Origin: Thiotrichales bacterium
Lineage (GTDB): Bacteria > Pseudomonadota > Gammaproteobacteria > Thiomicrospirales > Thiomicrospiraceae
Assembly: GCA_016936535.1 (NCBI GenBank)
Contig: JAFGXP010000002.1
Span: 1 to 51,309 of the forward strand
Direction: 5' to 3'
DNA: 51,309 bases
Of the stretch, positions 41,330-50,781 are shown piece after piece; the first letter of the stretch is position 1, and every line of letters begins with the position of its first letter. The position numbers and the translations under genes are program-made. Under the pieces are notes generated by a model. That model was not told where the DNA came from, searched no databases, and saw only the letters and a list, made by a program, of their open reading frames with translations.

Positions 41330-43435
41330 ATGAAAAACACATTTTTACGGGTCTTGGTTGGGCCTTTTTTTGTGATTTGGACGCAAACTGTGGCTGCCCT
41401 CTCAACCGAACCGGCAAGTGCAGTCTTGCCAAAGGTCGAAATCGAAGCCCAGTCCTCTAATGAATCCGATCGTTTGACGCAATCGACCGATCATCTGCAA
41501 AAACAGACATCCGGGGAAACGCTAGGCGATTATTTGCAAAACCTCCCCAATGTGGATTCGGCCAGTTATGGTCCTGCCGTTGGCCGTCCCGTGGTGCGTG
41601 GCATGAGTGGGTATCGGGTACAGATTTTGCAAAATGATCAGCCGATAAGCGATTTATCAGCGATGAGCCAAGATCATGCGGTGGGCATTAATGCCAAAAC
41701 CGCCCAGCGTATTGAGCTGTTAAAAGGTCCGGCTTCTTTGCTGTATGGCGCCCATGCTGGTGGTGTGGTGCGGGTTGAAGATGCTTTGGCGCAGGGGTTT
41801 CCCCAACCGGGCGTGCAGGGGGAATTCGAGGCTTCTACTAACAGCAACAGTGCTGCGAAAAATTGGGTTGCCAAACTGCAAGCCGGAGGCGAACGTTTTG
41901 CGTTGCAGTGGAGTGGCGTAGCGCAGCAGGCCGACGATTATCAGGCCGCAAACAGACAGCGGATTGCGGATTCAGATTTAACCAATCGTCAAATGCAACT
42001 CGGTTTGAACTATCGTCTTGCGCCACAGCAATGGGTGCAACTCTTCGGCAGCCGTTTGTATAAGGATTATGGCATTCCCAATCAAACCGCTGAGGCAACT
42101 CGGATTGAGATGGATCGTGAGGTGTTCGGTATCCGTTGGCAAGCCGAAGCCTTTCATCCTTATCTGGATAAACTGAGCGTGGAGGTGCAACGAAGTGATT
42201 ATTTGCATCTGGAAACTGAAGGTGACAGCCTAGATGGCCGTTTTGGTCAACAGCAAGATCGTTTGACACTAAGTGCCGATTACAGCCTGGATGCTTGGTG
42301 GGGAAGTACGCGTTTGAGTCTGCTCGATTCGGCACTCAACGTTTGTCATGAGCACGGTCGCTGCCAAAGCTTTCGCGAAGCCGAACGCACGGGCGCTCCT
42401 TTGGGGGATTCATTGGAGCAGTATCTGCTCAATACCGGTCGTCCTTACTCGCACGGTCATCCGATGCCAGATACGCAAACCCAGTCGCTGCAATGGGCAC
42501 TGAATGGACAGCGTGAAATGGGGTCTTGGGGACAGCTGGAGCTGGGCGCCAATGTGGAATACCGAGCCCTGCGAGCAAATCCCGCCAATATTCAAGAAAC
42601 GTGGGTTTATCCAGAACGTCTCGATGCAAACTATTATCAAACTGAACGCGATTACGCAGTGAGTCTCTCGACCGCTTGGCGCAAAGCCTTGCTGCCAGGG
42701 CTGCAAAGCGATCTGAGTTTGAGTTATTTGCAACGTTTGCCCAGTGTGGATGAGCTCTATTGGAACGGCTTTCACCATGCTACCGACAGCTATATCTTCG
42801 GCAATCGTGATTTAGAGATTGAGCAATCTGTAAATGTGGATTGGGATTTGACGTGGAGCCATGCGTCTGGTAATTGGCAACTGGGCTTGTTTTACGCCCA
42901 TTTTTGGGACTATATCTATCAAACCATTGCGTACGATGCTACTGGCCAAGCGCTGAGCGATCCTTTTCATCAAAGCGAGGTGTGGACCACTGAGCAGGAG
43001 AATGCACGGATTTATGGTGGTTCGATCAGCCATCGTTTTACCTTAATCGAACTGGCGAAAACGCCATTGCAGTTGAGCAATCAATTCGATGGCTTGCAGG
43101 CAAAACGCCGTAATGGTGAAAACCTTCCCAGAACTGCTCCCTTAAGTTGGCAGCTTGGCCTAAGCTATCAGCCGACACGTTGGAGTGCGCAGCTGATGGC
43201 CAAGCGGGTTTTTCGTGCCACCCAACTGGCTGATAACGAAAGCTCGACGCCAAGTTACACTTGGCTGTCTGCGTATCTGGATTGGCAAGCACCCCGTCAG
43301 TACGGGCAGTGGACCCTATGGCTCAAAGGTGACAACCTCTTAGACAGTGATGCGCGCAACCACCTCTCATTTTTAAAAGAGCGTGCGCCCTTGATGGGAC
43401 GCAATCTCAGCGCAGGGGTGCGATTGGTTTTTTAA
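41330..43435 (+). CDS. znuD: ZnuD-like TonB-dependent zinc receptor
   Basis: A 701-residue outer-membrane receptor. Signal peptide (cleavage near LSTEPA), plug with LPKVEIEAQ, PVVRGMSGYRVQILQNDQPI and RIELLKGPASLLYGAHAGGVVRV, then the barrel ending GVRLVF. Loop His/Cys clusters VCHEHGRCQSF and YSHGHPMPD resemble the zinc-binding loops of ZnuD. Its place after Zur-type operators and the His-rich lipoprotein (67-nt gap) favours zinc uptake. The ATG at 41330 is taken as start; the frame can be read from TTG at 41321. The hairpin at 41303 is just upstream. Confidence 0.86.
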   Translation: MKNTFLRVLVGPFFVIWTQTVAALSTEPASAVLPKVEIEAQSSNESDRLTQSTDHLQKQTSGETLGDYLQNLPNVDSASYGPAVGRPVVRGMSGYRVQILQNDQPISDLSAMSQDHAVGINAKTAQRIELLKGPASLLYGAHAGGVVRVEDALAQGFPQPGVQGEFEASTNSNSAAKNWVAKLQAGGERFALQWSGVAQQADDYQAANRQRIADSDLTNRQMQLGLNYRLAPQQWVQLFGSRLYKDYGIPNQTAEATRIEMDREVFGIRWQAEAFHPYLDKLSVEVQRSDYLHLETEGDSLDGRFGQQQDRLTLSADYSLDAWWGSTRLSLLDSALNVCHEHGRCQSFREAERTGAPLGDSLEQYLLNTGRPYSHGHPMPDTQTQSLQWALNGQREMGSWGQLELGANVEYRALRANPANIQETWVYPERLDANYYQTERDYAVSLSTAWRKALLPGLQSDLSLSYLQRLPSVDELYWNGFHHATDSYIFGNRDLEIEQSVNVDWDLTWSHASGNWQLGLFYAHFWDYIYQTIAYDATGQALSDPFHQSEVWTTEQENARIYGGSISHRFTLIELAKTPLQLSNQFDGLQAKRRNGENLPRTAPLSWQLGLSYQPTRWSAQLMAKRVFRATQLADNESSTPSYTWLSAYLDWQAPRQYGQWTLWLKGDNLLDSDARNHLSFLKERAPLMGRNLSAGVRLVF

Positions 43436-43486
43436 GCCACCCTAAAATACGCGATAATGGCCGCACGCAATTGCAGGAGAAAAACC

Positions 43487-44590
43487 GTGTGGCAAAAATG
43501 GAAAGAGCGGCTGTGGATAAGTGCAGACCAATCGTTGAATTTAGAACCGTCTGCCGCCCCTCTGCCAACGCTCTGGTTATTGGGGAAAACGGGGGCGGGA
43601 AAGTCCTCGTTGGTACAAGCCATTACCGGTTTGGATTCGGTGGCAGTGGGGAACGGTTTTGCCCCCTGTACCCAAACCGCCAACGTTTATTTCTATCCAC
43701 AAACTCAACCGTTGATGCGCTTTCTCGATACCCGCGGTTTAGGGGAAGCGAATTACGATGCCCACGACGATGTCGCTCAAGCTCGTAACGCCAGTCATGG
43801 TCTGGTGGTGGTAGCCAAACTGGAAGAGGTCGAGCAAAGCCACCTTTTGCACGCTCTGCGTCAAATTAACCCACGTGATTTTCCCCATACTTTGCTTTTA
43901 TTGACAGCCGCCCATTCGGTTAAGGCTTCCGAACGTTTGTCACTTCAGACTTATCAGCACCAGCAGTTTTCTCAAGCATGGCGTGCGCCCTTACCCGTGG
44001 TCACCGTGGATTTTCTGCAGCCGGCTGATTCCCCCAGCGACGAAGATTTTTTTGGACAGCAGGCGCTGTTTCGTGCGCTGGCCGATCAGTTACCGATTCT
44101 GCATCTGATGCTAAATCGAAGCCAATATAGCGATGCCGAACAGGTGCGATATCAAAGTGTTAAGCAAGAGATTTTGTGGTATGCCGGTTCTGCCGGAGCA
44201 TTCGATGCTTTACCCGGCCTGGGTTTGGTTTCGGTACCTGCGGTGCAAGCGTTAATGCTGCGCAATCTGGCAGCGCGTTATGGCATTGCATGGAGTCGAA
44301 CACGCTTGGCGCAACTTTTAGCGGCATTGGGCAGTAGCTTTGCCTTGCATTATGCGGCCAATCTTGGTGCGCGCCAATTGGGCAAGTTGATTCCAATTTA
44401 TGGACAAACCGCGGGTGCCGCTTTGGCTTCCGGCGTCAGTTTTGCCACTACCTATGCTCTTGGGCGAGCCGCTTGTTACTATTTTTATCAATTACAACAC
44501 GAACAGCCTATTTCTGAAGAGACGCTGCGGCGTCTCTACCGAGAGGCTCTGCAAATGGGCAAAAAAGGGGGCGGTAATGCCACTTCGTAG
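43487..44590 (+). CDS. P-loop GTPase with C-terminal DUF697-like membrane region
   Basis: A 367-residue protein. GKTGAGKSSLVQAITG (about residues 25-40) is the P-loop, FLDTRGLGEANYD the G3/switch II region; a clear NKxD is not visible (LLTAAHSVKA is at its place). The C-terminal third (GAFDALPGLGLVSVPAVQALML... ALGSSFALHYAANLGARQLGKLIPIYGQTAGAALASGVSFATTYALG) is the amphipathic/hydrophobic segment of DUF697/YcjF-type proteins. Start is GTG 43487 because AGGAG lies 7 nt upstream; an ATG at 43457 has no ribosome-binding site. It overlaps the next GTPase gene by 14 nt. Function unknown; membrane remodelling or stress response is conjecture. Confidence 0.75.
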   Translation: MWQKWKERLWISADQSLNLEPSAAPLPTLWLLGKTGAGKSSLVQAITGLDSVAVGNGFAPCTQTANVYFYPQTQPLMRFLDTRGLGEANYDAHDDVAQARNASHGLVVVAKLEEVEQSHLLHALRQINPRDFPHTLLLLTAAHSVKASERLSLQTYQHQQFSQAWRAPLPVVTVDFLQPADSPSDEDFFGQQALFRALADQLPILHLMLNRSQYSDAEQVRYQSVKQEILWYAGSAGAFDALPGLGLVSVPAVQALMLRNLAARYGIAWSRTRLAQLLAALGSSFALHYAANLGARQLGKLIPIYGQTAGAALASGVSFATTYALGRAACYYFYQLQHEQPISEETLRRLYREALQMGKKGGGNATS

Positions 44591-46151
44591 ATTGAATTGG
44601 TTAGGGCGCTTTAGCCAAGGCCAGTGGCGTTGGTCGCTGGCCTTGTATGGTCTGCCGCTGCTGCTGTTTGTGGGATTTTCTTTATACAGTCTTTATCAGC
44701 AGGATTTATTGTTAGCTTTGGCCGTTCTCAGTGCCCTAGCCAGTTTATTGGTGTGGCTGGGGGCGTGGATAGGGCGCTGGCGGAAAAACCGCTCGAAACA
44801 ACAGCTTGAACCGATTCCTGCGAGCCCAACTCTTGACCCTACTTGGGTTGAGCCGTCGGCTGAATGGTCTGAGGCCGAGCAGTTGCTTTGGCAGCAAATG
44901 AATCAACAAATTGGCGCTTTGCTGCAAATGGATGCCAATTGGTCAACTCTGGAAAAACACGCTTGGGCTCTCTCGGATCAAGTGGCACAAGCCTATCAAA
45001 AAAAACCGCTACAGGTTTCGCTGCCGGAAATGTTGCTGTTAACGCAGCAGTTAAGCCAGCGAGTTCGAGCATTACTTTTAGCGCATTTGCCTTTTGCCGA
45101 GCAGCTTAAGCTCTCTCAAGTGGTGCGCGCCTATCGTTTTTACGAAGATTATGCCGACTTAGGGCAGGGCGCTTATCGAACTGGGATGGCCGGCTATCGC
45201 ATTGCCCGGATGTTGATTAACCCGTTACAGGCCTTAGCGGCGGAAGCCAAGGATGTTGCCAGCGGTGCTGTATTGACGGAGTTCAGCGACACGTTGCTGC
45301 GCAATTTAAAATACGCGCTTTTGCAAGAAGCGGTAGCCGTCAGTATTGAACTCTATTCTGGACGTTACCAAGTGGCTGACAGTGAACGGAAAATCTCCGA
45401 TGCCGCCCAACAAGACGCCACGCGAATGGCCGCCGATTTTGAACCCTTAAGAGTCGTTTTGATCGGCCAAATCAGTGCCGGAAAATCTTCCTTGATTAAT
45501 GCCTTACGCCAGGGGTTTATGGCCGAAGTCAATCTTTTGCCAACGACGCATCAGTTGCAAGTCTATGAGTTTCTTCAAGGCGGATCCGTACAGATGCATT
45601 TGGTGGATACCCCCGGTTTAGACAACAACGAGAAAGGGCAGCGCCAACTTCTGCAACAGATGCAGCAAGCCGATTTAGTACTCTGGTTATTGCGAGCCAA
45701 TCAACCGGCCAAGCAATGGGATGTTATGCTGAAAGCGGCTTGGGATCGCTTTTACCAATCGCCCGAAAATATGCATCGTCAAAAGCCACCCATTATCGGG
45801 GTGGTGACCCATTTACAGCGCATTGCAGGTTTGGATCTCAACCAAGCCCCATTTAATCTACAAACCCCGGAAACGCAAGCGGAGCAAACGTTGGCCGCCT
45901 TGCTGGTTTATTCACAAACGCTGCTCGATCTGCCTCTGGTGTTGCCCGTTGATTTAGAGAACCCGCAACAGCCATTTGGCCTAGAACTCATTGAACAAGC
46001 CTTAAGCGATCGTCTGGATCAAGCCCGTAATGCACAGCGCAACCGGCAGCGCTTAGACAGTAGCACCACGCGGTCACTGTGGCGCACCCAAGGCAAACGC
46101 CTGCTCAAAAGCAGTGGCGCTCTGTTTCAACTCTGGCGAAAAAATTACTGA
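44577..46151 (+). CDS. Membrane-anchored P-loop GTPase
   Basis: A 524-residue protein with two N-terminal transmembrane helices (about 22-41 and 44-66), a helical stretch with coiled-coil character (95-290), then a GTPase domain: [14 protein letters not shown] (G297-L310, P-loop), [12 protein letters not shown] (G3), VTHLQRI at the place of NKxD. The layout resembles dynamin/YeeP-like GTPases that insert into membranes. Start at ATG 44577 is chosen for GGGGGCGG 8 nt upstream. It overlaps the previous GTPase by 14 nt, so the pair is probably translationally coupled. No named function. Confidence 0.75.
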   Translation: MPLRRLNWLGRFSQGQWRWSLALYGLPLLLFVGFSLYSLYQQDLLLALAVLSALASLLVWLGAWIGRWRKNRSKQQLEPIPASPTLDPTWVEPSAEWSEAEQLLWQQMNQQIGALLQMDANWSTLEKHAWALSDQVAQAYQKKPLQVSLPEMLLLTQQLSQRVRALLLAHLPFAEQLKLSQVVRAYRFYEDYADLGQGAYRTGMAGYRIARMLINPLQALAAEAKDVASGAVLTEFSDTLLRNLKYALLQEAVAVSIELYSGRYQVADSERKISDAAQQDATRMAADFEPLRVVLIGQISAGKSSLINALRQGFMAEVNLLPTTHQLQVYEFLQGGSVQMHLVDTPGLDNNEKGQRQLLQQMQQADLVLWLLRANQPAKQWDVMLKAAWDRFYQSPENMHRQKPPIIGVVTHLQRIAGLDLNQAPFNLQTPETQAEQTLAALLVYSQTLLDLPLVLPVDLENPQQPFGLELIEQALSDRLDQARNAQRNRQRLDSSTTRSLWRTQGKRLLKSSGALFQLWRKNY

Positions 46152-46255
46152 AATCGGCCTGGTATTCTCGCCGTAGGGTTTTGTCGTTTCTTTGCTCAAA
46201 TCACACTGCTACAATAGCGGCGTTTTATTTACCTCCATCAGGAAGAGGATGTCCA

Positions 46256-46651
46256 ATGCGTCTATTGCACACAATGCTCCGAGTGGGCGACTTAGAGCGT
46301 TCCATTGCGTTTTACACCGAAGTTTTGGGGATGCAGCTCCTGCGCCGCAAAGACTATCCAAAAGGCGAGTTTACGCTCGCCTTTCTGGGTTACGGAAACG
46401 AGGAAGAAAATACCGTTCTGGAACTGACCTATAACTGGGGCGTTGAATCTTATGATTTAGGCAAAGGTTACGGCCATATCGCCATTGAAGTAGCGGACGT
46501 TTACCAAGCCGCAGAAGAGGTCAAAAAAGCCGGCGGTAAAGTGATTCGCGAAGCGGGGCCGATGAATGCCGGCACCACCATTATCGCGTTTGTCGAAGAC
46601 CCGGACGGTTATCAAATCGAATTTATCGGCGCGGACCACGTTCGCACTTAA
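46256..46651 (+). CDS. gloA: Lactoylglutathione lyase (glyoxalase I)
   Basis: A 131-residue glyoxalase I, converting the methylglyoxal-glutathione hemithioacetal to S-lactoylglutathione. [26 protein letters not shown] holds metal ligand H5; [19 protein letters not shown] and [10 protein letters not shown] carry the Glu and His ligands. Normal length. ATG at 46256 follows AGGAAGAGG. Upstream frame is ignored because it overlaps the GTPase gene. It precedes ppnP by 29 nt. Confidence 0.95.
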   Translation: MRLLHTMLRVGDLERSIAFYTEVLGMQLLRRKDYPKGEFTLAFLGYGNEEENTVLELTYNWGVESYDLGKGYGHIAIEVADVYQAAEEVKKAGGKVIREAGPMNAGTTIIAFVEDPDGYQIEFIGADHVRT

Positions 46652-46680
46652 TTTTAAAAATTTAAGACAAAGGAAAAAAG

Positions 46681-46998
46681 ATGTCTGAATTTAACAATGT
46701 CACCGTTGTGCGCGAAGCCAACGTCTATTTCGATGGCAAAGTCACCAGCCGCAAAGTCATTTTTGCCGACGGTTCCTACAAAACTCTTGGCATTATGATG
46801 CCGGGTGAGTACGAGTTCGGCACGGCCGCTGCGGAAATCATGGAAATGATGGCAGGCGACGTCGAAGTATTGCTTCCCGGACAAACCCAGTGGCAAGCGA
46901 TTCCGGCCGGCGAAAGCTTTGAAGTGCCTGCGAACTCGAAGTTCGGCATCAAAGTCAACAGCATCGCCGACTACTGCTGCACCTACCTGACAGAATAA
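46681..46998 (+). CDS. ppnP: Pyrimidine/purine nucleoside phosphorylase (PpnP)
   Basis: A 105-residue cupin of the PpnP (YaiE, DUF1255) family: VVREANVYFDGKVTSRKVIFADGSYKTLGIMMPGEYEF and PAGESFEVPANSKFGIKV with the final DYCCTYL. PpnP cleaves diverse nucleosides to base and ribose-1-phosphate. Normal length. It follows gloA, with a terminator downstream. Confidence 0.94.
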   Translation: MSEFNNVTVVREANVYFDGKVTSRKVIFADGSYKTLGIMMPGEYEFGTAAAEIMEMMAGDVEVLLPGQTQWQAIPAGESFEVPANSKFGIKVNSIADYCCTYLTE

Positions 46999-47020
46999 TC
47001 CAGACCGATTATTTCGTCCA

Positions 47021-47051
47021 AAAAGCCAAGCAAAAACGCTTGGCTTTTTTT
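47021..47051 (+). terminator. Rho-independent terminator after ppnP
   Basis: AAAAGCCAAGC (47021-47031) pairs with GCTTGGCTTTT (47038-47048) in an 11-bp stem around a 6-nt loop, followed by a T-run. It ends the gloA-ppnP transcript and separates it from the CRISPR-associated region. Confidence 0.92.
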
Positions 47052-47115
47052 ATGTCGGAAAGATAATTTTTAATATTGAAAAAAGTATTTTTAGAAATAG
47101 AATGGCAGATTAATC

Positions 47116-48105
47116 ATGGATTGGCGTCTGCGTTTGAAAAAGTCTCTACGACAAGAAAAACTTTATAATTATCTGCTGTCTCTCAACCAAGCGGTCGCTG
47201 TCGCGGTATTGGCGGAGCATTTTGCCTGCAGCTTAAAGACCATACGCCGCGATATTGAGGAACTAGCCGAATGCAAAAAGTCGCCTTGGTATATTTTCGA
47301 GAATAAAGTTTATATTGACCAAGAACAAAAAAAACGCTTTCAAATTGAGGATAACTGGCTCAGCAGCGAAGAATTGAATGGTTTGATTGCGCTCTATCAT
47401 AGCGTTGACAACCTCTCCAACGGCGCGCTGCAAGGGTTGCTCAATCCGGTTAAAGAGCGCATCATCGGAGCGATTTCACAGCAACAATCGGCGAGCAAAT
47501 TACCGCAATCGCCGATCAAAATCATTGAAATAGCCAATCGCCAACTCGACCCGCAGCTTTTCCAGCAATTACATCGTTGTATTGCCCAGCGCACTGTGAT
47601 TACCGTACTTTACTGGAAGCGCAGCGATGATCAACAGCAAATTCGGACACTTTCCCCTCAACAGCTTGTTCGTTATAAAGATAATTGGTATGTCGATGCC
47701 TATTGCCACCAAGTCAATGACCTGAGAAGTTTCGCTTTAGACGCGATTATCAAGGTGACAGAATCCTTGCCAAGCCAATATCGGCAAATTGAACCAAGAG
47801 AAATTGACCGCCATTTTCAACAAAGTTATGGAATCTTCAGCGGCCAAGCCACTCAAACTGCAAGCTTACACTTTGATGAATACATCACCCGTTGGGTTGA
47901 ACACGAAATCTGGCATCCGCAGCAGATTAGCGAAAAGCAACCCGACGGTAGCCTGATTATGCACCTGCCATATCACCACGATATTGAACTCATTCAAGAC
48001 ATTCTAAAACACGGCTCCAATGTCAAGGTTCTTGCCCCGCAAGACCTCAAAGACAAAGTCAAACAACGCCTAGCACAAGCTTGGGAGGCGTATCAAAGTG
48101 AATAA
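47116..48105 (+). CDS. WYL-domain transcriptional regulator
   Basis: A 329-residue regulator. N-terminal HTH (YNYLLSLNQAVAVAVLAEHFACSLKTIRRDIEEL, about 20-54), then a WYL domain with TVITVLYWKRSDDQQQIRTLSPQQLVRYKDNWYVDAYCHQVNDLRSFALDAI, and a WCX tail (ASLHFDEYITRWVEHEIWHPQQ). WYL proteins sense nucleotides or nucleic acids and often stand next to CRISPR and other defence genes. It precedes cas3 by 84 nt on the same strand. A role in controlling the cas genes is inferred from context. Confidence 0.88.
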   Translation: MDWRLRLKKSLRQEKLYNYLLSLNQAVAVAVLAEHFACSLKTIRRDIEELAECKKSPWYIFENKVYIDQEQKKRFQIEDNWLSSEELNGLIALYHSVDNLSNGALQGLLNPVKERIIGAISQQQSASKLPQSPIKIIEIANRQLDPQLFQQLHRCIAQRTVITVLYWKRSDDQQQIRTLSPQQLVRYKDNWYVDAYCHQVNDLRSFALDAIIKVTESLPSQYRQIEPREIDRHFQQSYGIFSGQATQTASLHFDEYITRWVEHEIWHPQQISEKQPDGSLIMHLPYHHDIELIQDILKHGSNVKVLAPQDLKDKVKQRLAQAWEAYQSE

Positions 48106-48189
48106 AACACCCATGAACAACTTTAGGGACAAGATTTGACCGTTAGGCAAGGTATATTGCTTAGCGTCTGCAAAAGAGGATAGAGCAAA

Positions 48190-50778
48190 ATGATGAGAAG
48201 AAGCATGAAAAAAGAGACGCAAATGAGTAATGAAACCAATGTGCCATTACCCGCTTGTCTTGCCAAAACTTGGAAACAATCGGAAGGTTCGGTCCTTGCA
48301 GGCCGTGATGTTTTGACCCATTGTTTGATTGTAGGCACGGTCGCTCAAAGATTGATTGAGCAAATGCCGGATTGGCTCAAAGAGGCTTACTTTCCGGAAG
48401 GTTCCGCCTTGGTGGTAGCCTGTCATGATGATGGCAAGGTGAGCCCGACTTTTCAGCACAAAATTTATAACAATCTATCTGCAACGCCGGAAGATATCTG
48501 GGCGGTTCTTAAAAGTCATACGCTGGATGAAAATGCTCAATGGGGCGGTCATGCCGGAGTCAGTCAGGTGACTCTAGAACATCTTGATGTTGGAAAATAT
48601 ATTGCCGAAATTGCCGGTCAACATCACGGCTGGTCGCCTAATATCGGCGCACGCCAAGCCATTGCCGAAGTGTTTGGCGGTCAGTCTTGGTTGTCGCAAC
48701 GCATAGTGCTGATTGAACAGCTTAAAACCGCATTGAAGCAAGATTTTCCTGCGGTTGAAAATGCAATCCAAGCCAAGTTACTGGCTGGTTTAACCACCGT
48801 ATCCGATTGGATTGGCTCAGGCAGTTTATTTGATGACCCAAATGAAGATTGGCAACCCAGAATCGAGCAAGCCATTGAACAAGCTGGCTTTGTTGCGCCA
48901 AAAATTAAGCAGAATCTCAGCTTTGCGCAACTCTTTGGCTTTGAGCCTCGGCAAGCTCAGACAGCGTTAATTGAGCTGGCTAACCAGCCGGGTGTTTATG
49001 TGCTTGAAGCGCCGATGGGATTGGGCAAAACGGAAGCGGCACTCTATGCCGCTTATCAATTGCTTGCCCAAAATAAAGCAACCGGCCTGTATTTTGCCCT
49101 GCCCACCCAGCTTACCTCGGAAAAAATTCACGAGCGCGTCGATGCCTTTTTAAAGACCATTCTCGAAGAGGATTCATTGCATAGCAGCCCGCTTTTACTG
49201 CATGGACAAGCTTGGTTAAAAGCCCAGATGGGTGAAGATGCCGCACCGGGAGGCGAATGGTTTAGTCAAGGTAAGAAAGGAATTCTCGCGCCTTTTGCAG
49301 TGGGCACGATTGATCAAGCTTTGATGGCCGTTTTGCACGTTAAGCACGGTTTTGTGCGTACCTTTGGCTTGGCCGGAAAAGTGGTGATTTTGGATGAGGT
49401 GCATACTTACGATGCCTATACCGGCACGGTGATGGATGAGTTAGTGGATGCACTGCGCCAACTGCATTGTACGGTGATTATTCTCAGTGCCACGCTGACC
49501 CAAGAGCGTCGTCAGGCGTTACTCAAAACCCCCGTTGTTGAGCAAGCTTATCCGCTTATCAGTGGCGTGGCGCATGACATACTCACAGAAATCACGATTG
49601 AGCAGATGGAGGCGAAATCCGTTGCGATTCAAATGGAAGCGGATACACAAGCCGCCATCGAAGAGGCGTTAAACAGAGCCGATCAAGGCCAGCAAGTGTT
49701 GTGGATTGAAAACACGGTCGCCGAAGCGCAAGCGGTATTTTTAACCCTCACGGCACAAGCGTCAGGTTTAAATATCGCAACCGGTTTGCTTCATTCACGC
49801 TTTACGCAAACCCACCGTCAGATTAATGAGCATCAGTGGGTCACCGCCTATGGCAAGGCAGGATGGGCAGAGCGAAACCAACAAGGGCGTATTTTGGTGG
49901 GGACACAAGTATTGGAGCAATCGCTCGATATCGACGCCGACTTTCTTGTAACACGCCTTGCGCCCACCGACATGATTTTGCAAAGGCTTGGGCGTTTGTG
50001 GCGACATGATAACCCTAATCGTCATGCACAGGCTCAATGCGAGGTTTGGTTGTTGGCACCCGCATTGGCGCAGGCGATTGAAAATCCTAAACAGGCTTTT
50101 GGTCATTCTGCTTGGGTCTATGCCCCTTATGTGCTTTGCCGCACGTTGGAGGTGTGGCAAGACCTAAGCCAAGTGAGTTTACCACAAGATATTCGTACCT
50201 TAATTGAGGCCACTTATCAAACGCGTACCGAAACAGACTCGCTCGCCAGCTATTTGCACGAGTTAGAAACACAGCGCAAAAAACTACGCAGCTTAGCTCT
50301 GCAAGGGATGAGTGCGATTGGTCGTGCCAAGCCGGATGAGGCTGTCACCACACGATACTCGGAACAAGAAACGCTCGAAGTCTTATTGCTAAAGCAAGTC
50401 GAGCTCAATCAAATGCACCAAAATCAACTAGGCACCTGGCTCACTTTCAGCGACGACCATCGCGAATTTTATCCTCACAATGGTCGCGCTTTTGGCCACA
50501 AAAAATGGCGAGAGCTTGCCGCTAAGCTGCAACTTAATTTAGTCAAGATTGCTATTCATCAAACGCCGAAAGTTGTCAAACAAAAAACCTTAGCTTGGCT
50601 AAAAGACTATCTCTATTTGGGATTTCCAGACGCTCAGGCCGATGCCAAAGTCCGCTTGGCAATTATTCGAGAAGACGACCAATTAATCACTTTGGATGGC
50701 AGTACCCAAATCAACGAAAAATACACCCTCAGCTATAACGATTGGTTGGGGTATCAAACACTAAAAACGGAGGGGTAA
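48190..50778 (+). CDS. cas3: CRISPR-associated nuclease-helicase Cas3 (type I)
   Basis: An 862-residue HD nuclease plus SF2 helicase. HD domain: H44, H79-D80 in CHDDGK, H121 in GGHAG, H145-H146 in GQHHGW; it ends with VSDWIGSGSLF. Helicase: Walker A GLGKT (277-281), Walker B LDEVH (DExH, 402-405), ILSATLT motif III, GTQVLEQSLDID and LQRLGRLWRH (motif VI). It unwinds and degrades target DNA recruited by Cascade. GAGGA lies 9 nt before the ATG. The type I label is secure; subtype is not determinable because the rest of the cas operon lies beyond the window. No CRISPR repeats occur in the window. Confidence 0.93.
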   Translation: MMRRSMKKETQMSNETNVPLPACLAKTWKQSEGSVLAGRDVLTHCLIVGTVAQRLIEQMPDWLKEAYFPEGSALVVACHDDGKVSPTFQHKIYNNLSATPEDIWAVLKSHTLDENAQWGGHAGVSQVTLEHLDVGKYIAEIAGQHHGWSPNIGARQAIAEVFGGQSWLSQRIVLIEQLKTALKQDFPAVENAIQAKLLAGLTTVSDWIGSGSLFDDPNEDWQPRIEQAIEQAGFVAPKIKQNLSFAQLFGFEPRQAQTALIELANQPGVYVLEAPMGLGKTEAALYAAYQLLAQNKATGLYFALPTQLTSEKIHERVDAFLKTILEEDSLHSSPLLLHGQAWLKAQMGEDAAPGGEWFSQGKKGILAPFAVGTIDQALMAVLHVKHGFVRTFGLAGKVVILDEVHTYDAYTGTVMDELVDALRQLHCTVIILSATLTQERRQALLKTPVVEQAYPLISGVAHDILTEITIEQMEAKSVAIQMEADTQAAIEEALNRADQGQQVLWIENTVAEAQAVFLTLTAQASGLNIATGLLHSRFTQTHRQINEHQWVTAYGKAGWAERNQQGRILVGTQVLEQSLDIDADFLVTRLAPTDMILQRLGRLWRHDNPNRHAQAQCEVWLLAPALAQAIENPKQAFGHSAWVYAPYVLCRTLEVWQDLSQVSLPQDIRTLIEATYQTRTETDSLASYLHELETQRKKLRSLALQGMSAIGRAKPDEAVTTRYSEQETLEVLLLKQVELNQMHQNQLGTWLTFSDDHREFYPHNGRAFGHKKWRELAAKLQLNLVKIAIHQTPKVVKQKTLAWLKDYLYLGFPDAQADAKVRLAIIREDDQLITLDGSTQINEKYTLSYNDWLGYQTLKTEG

Positions 50779-50781
50779 ACG

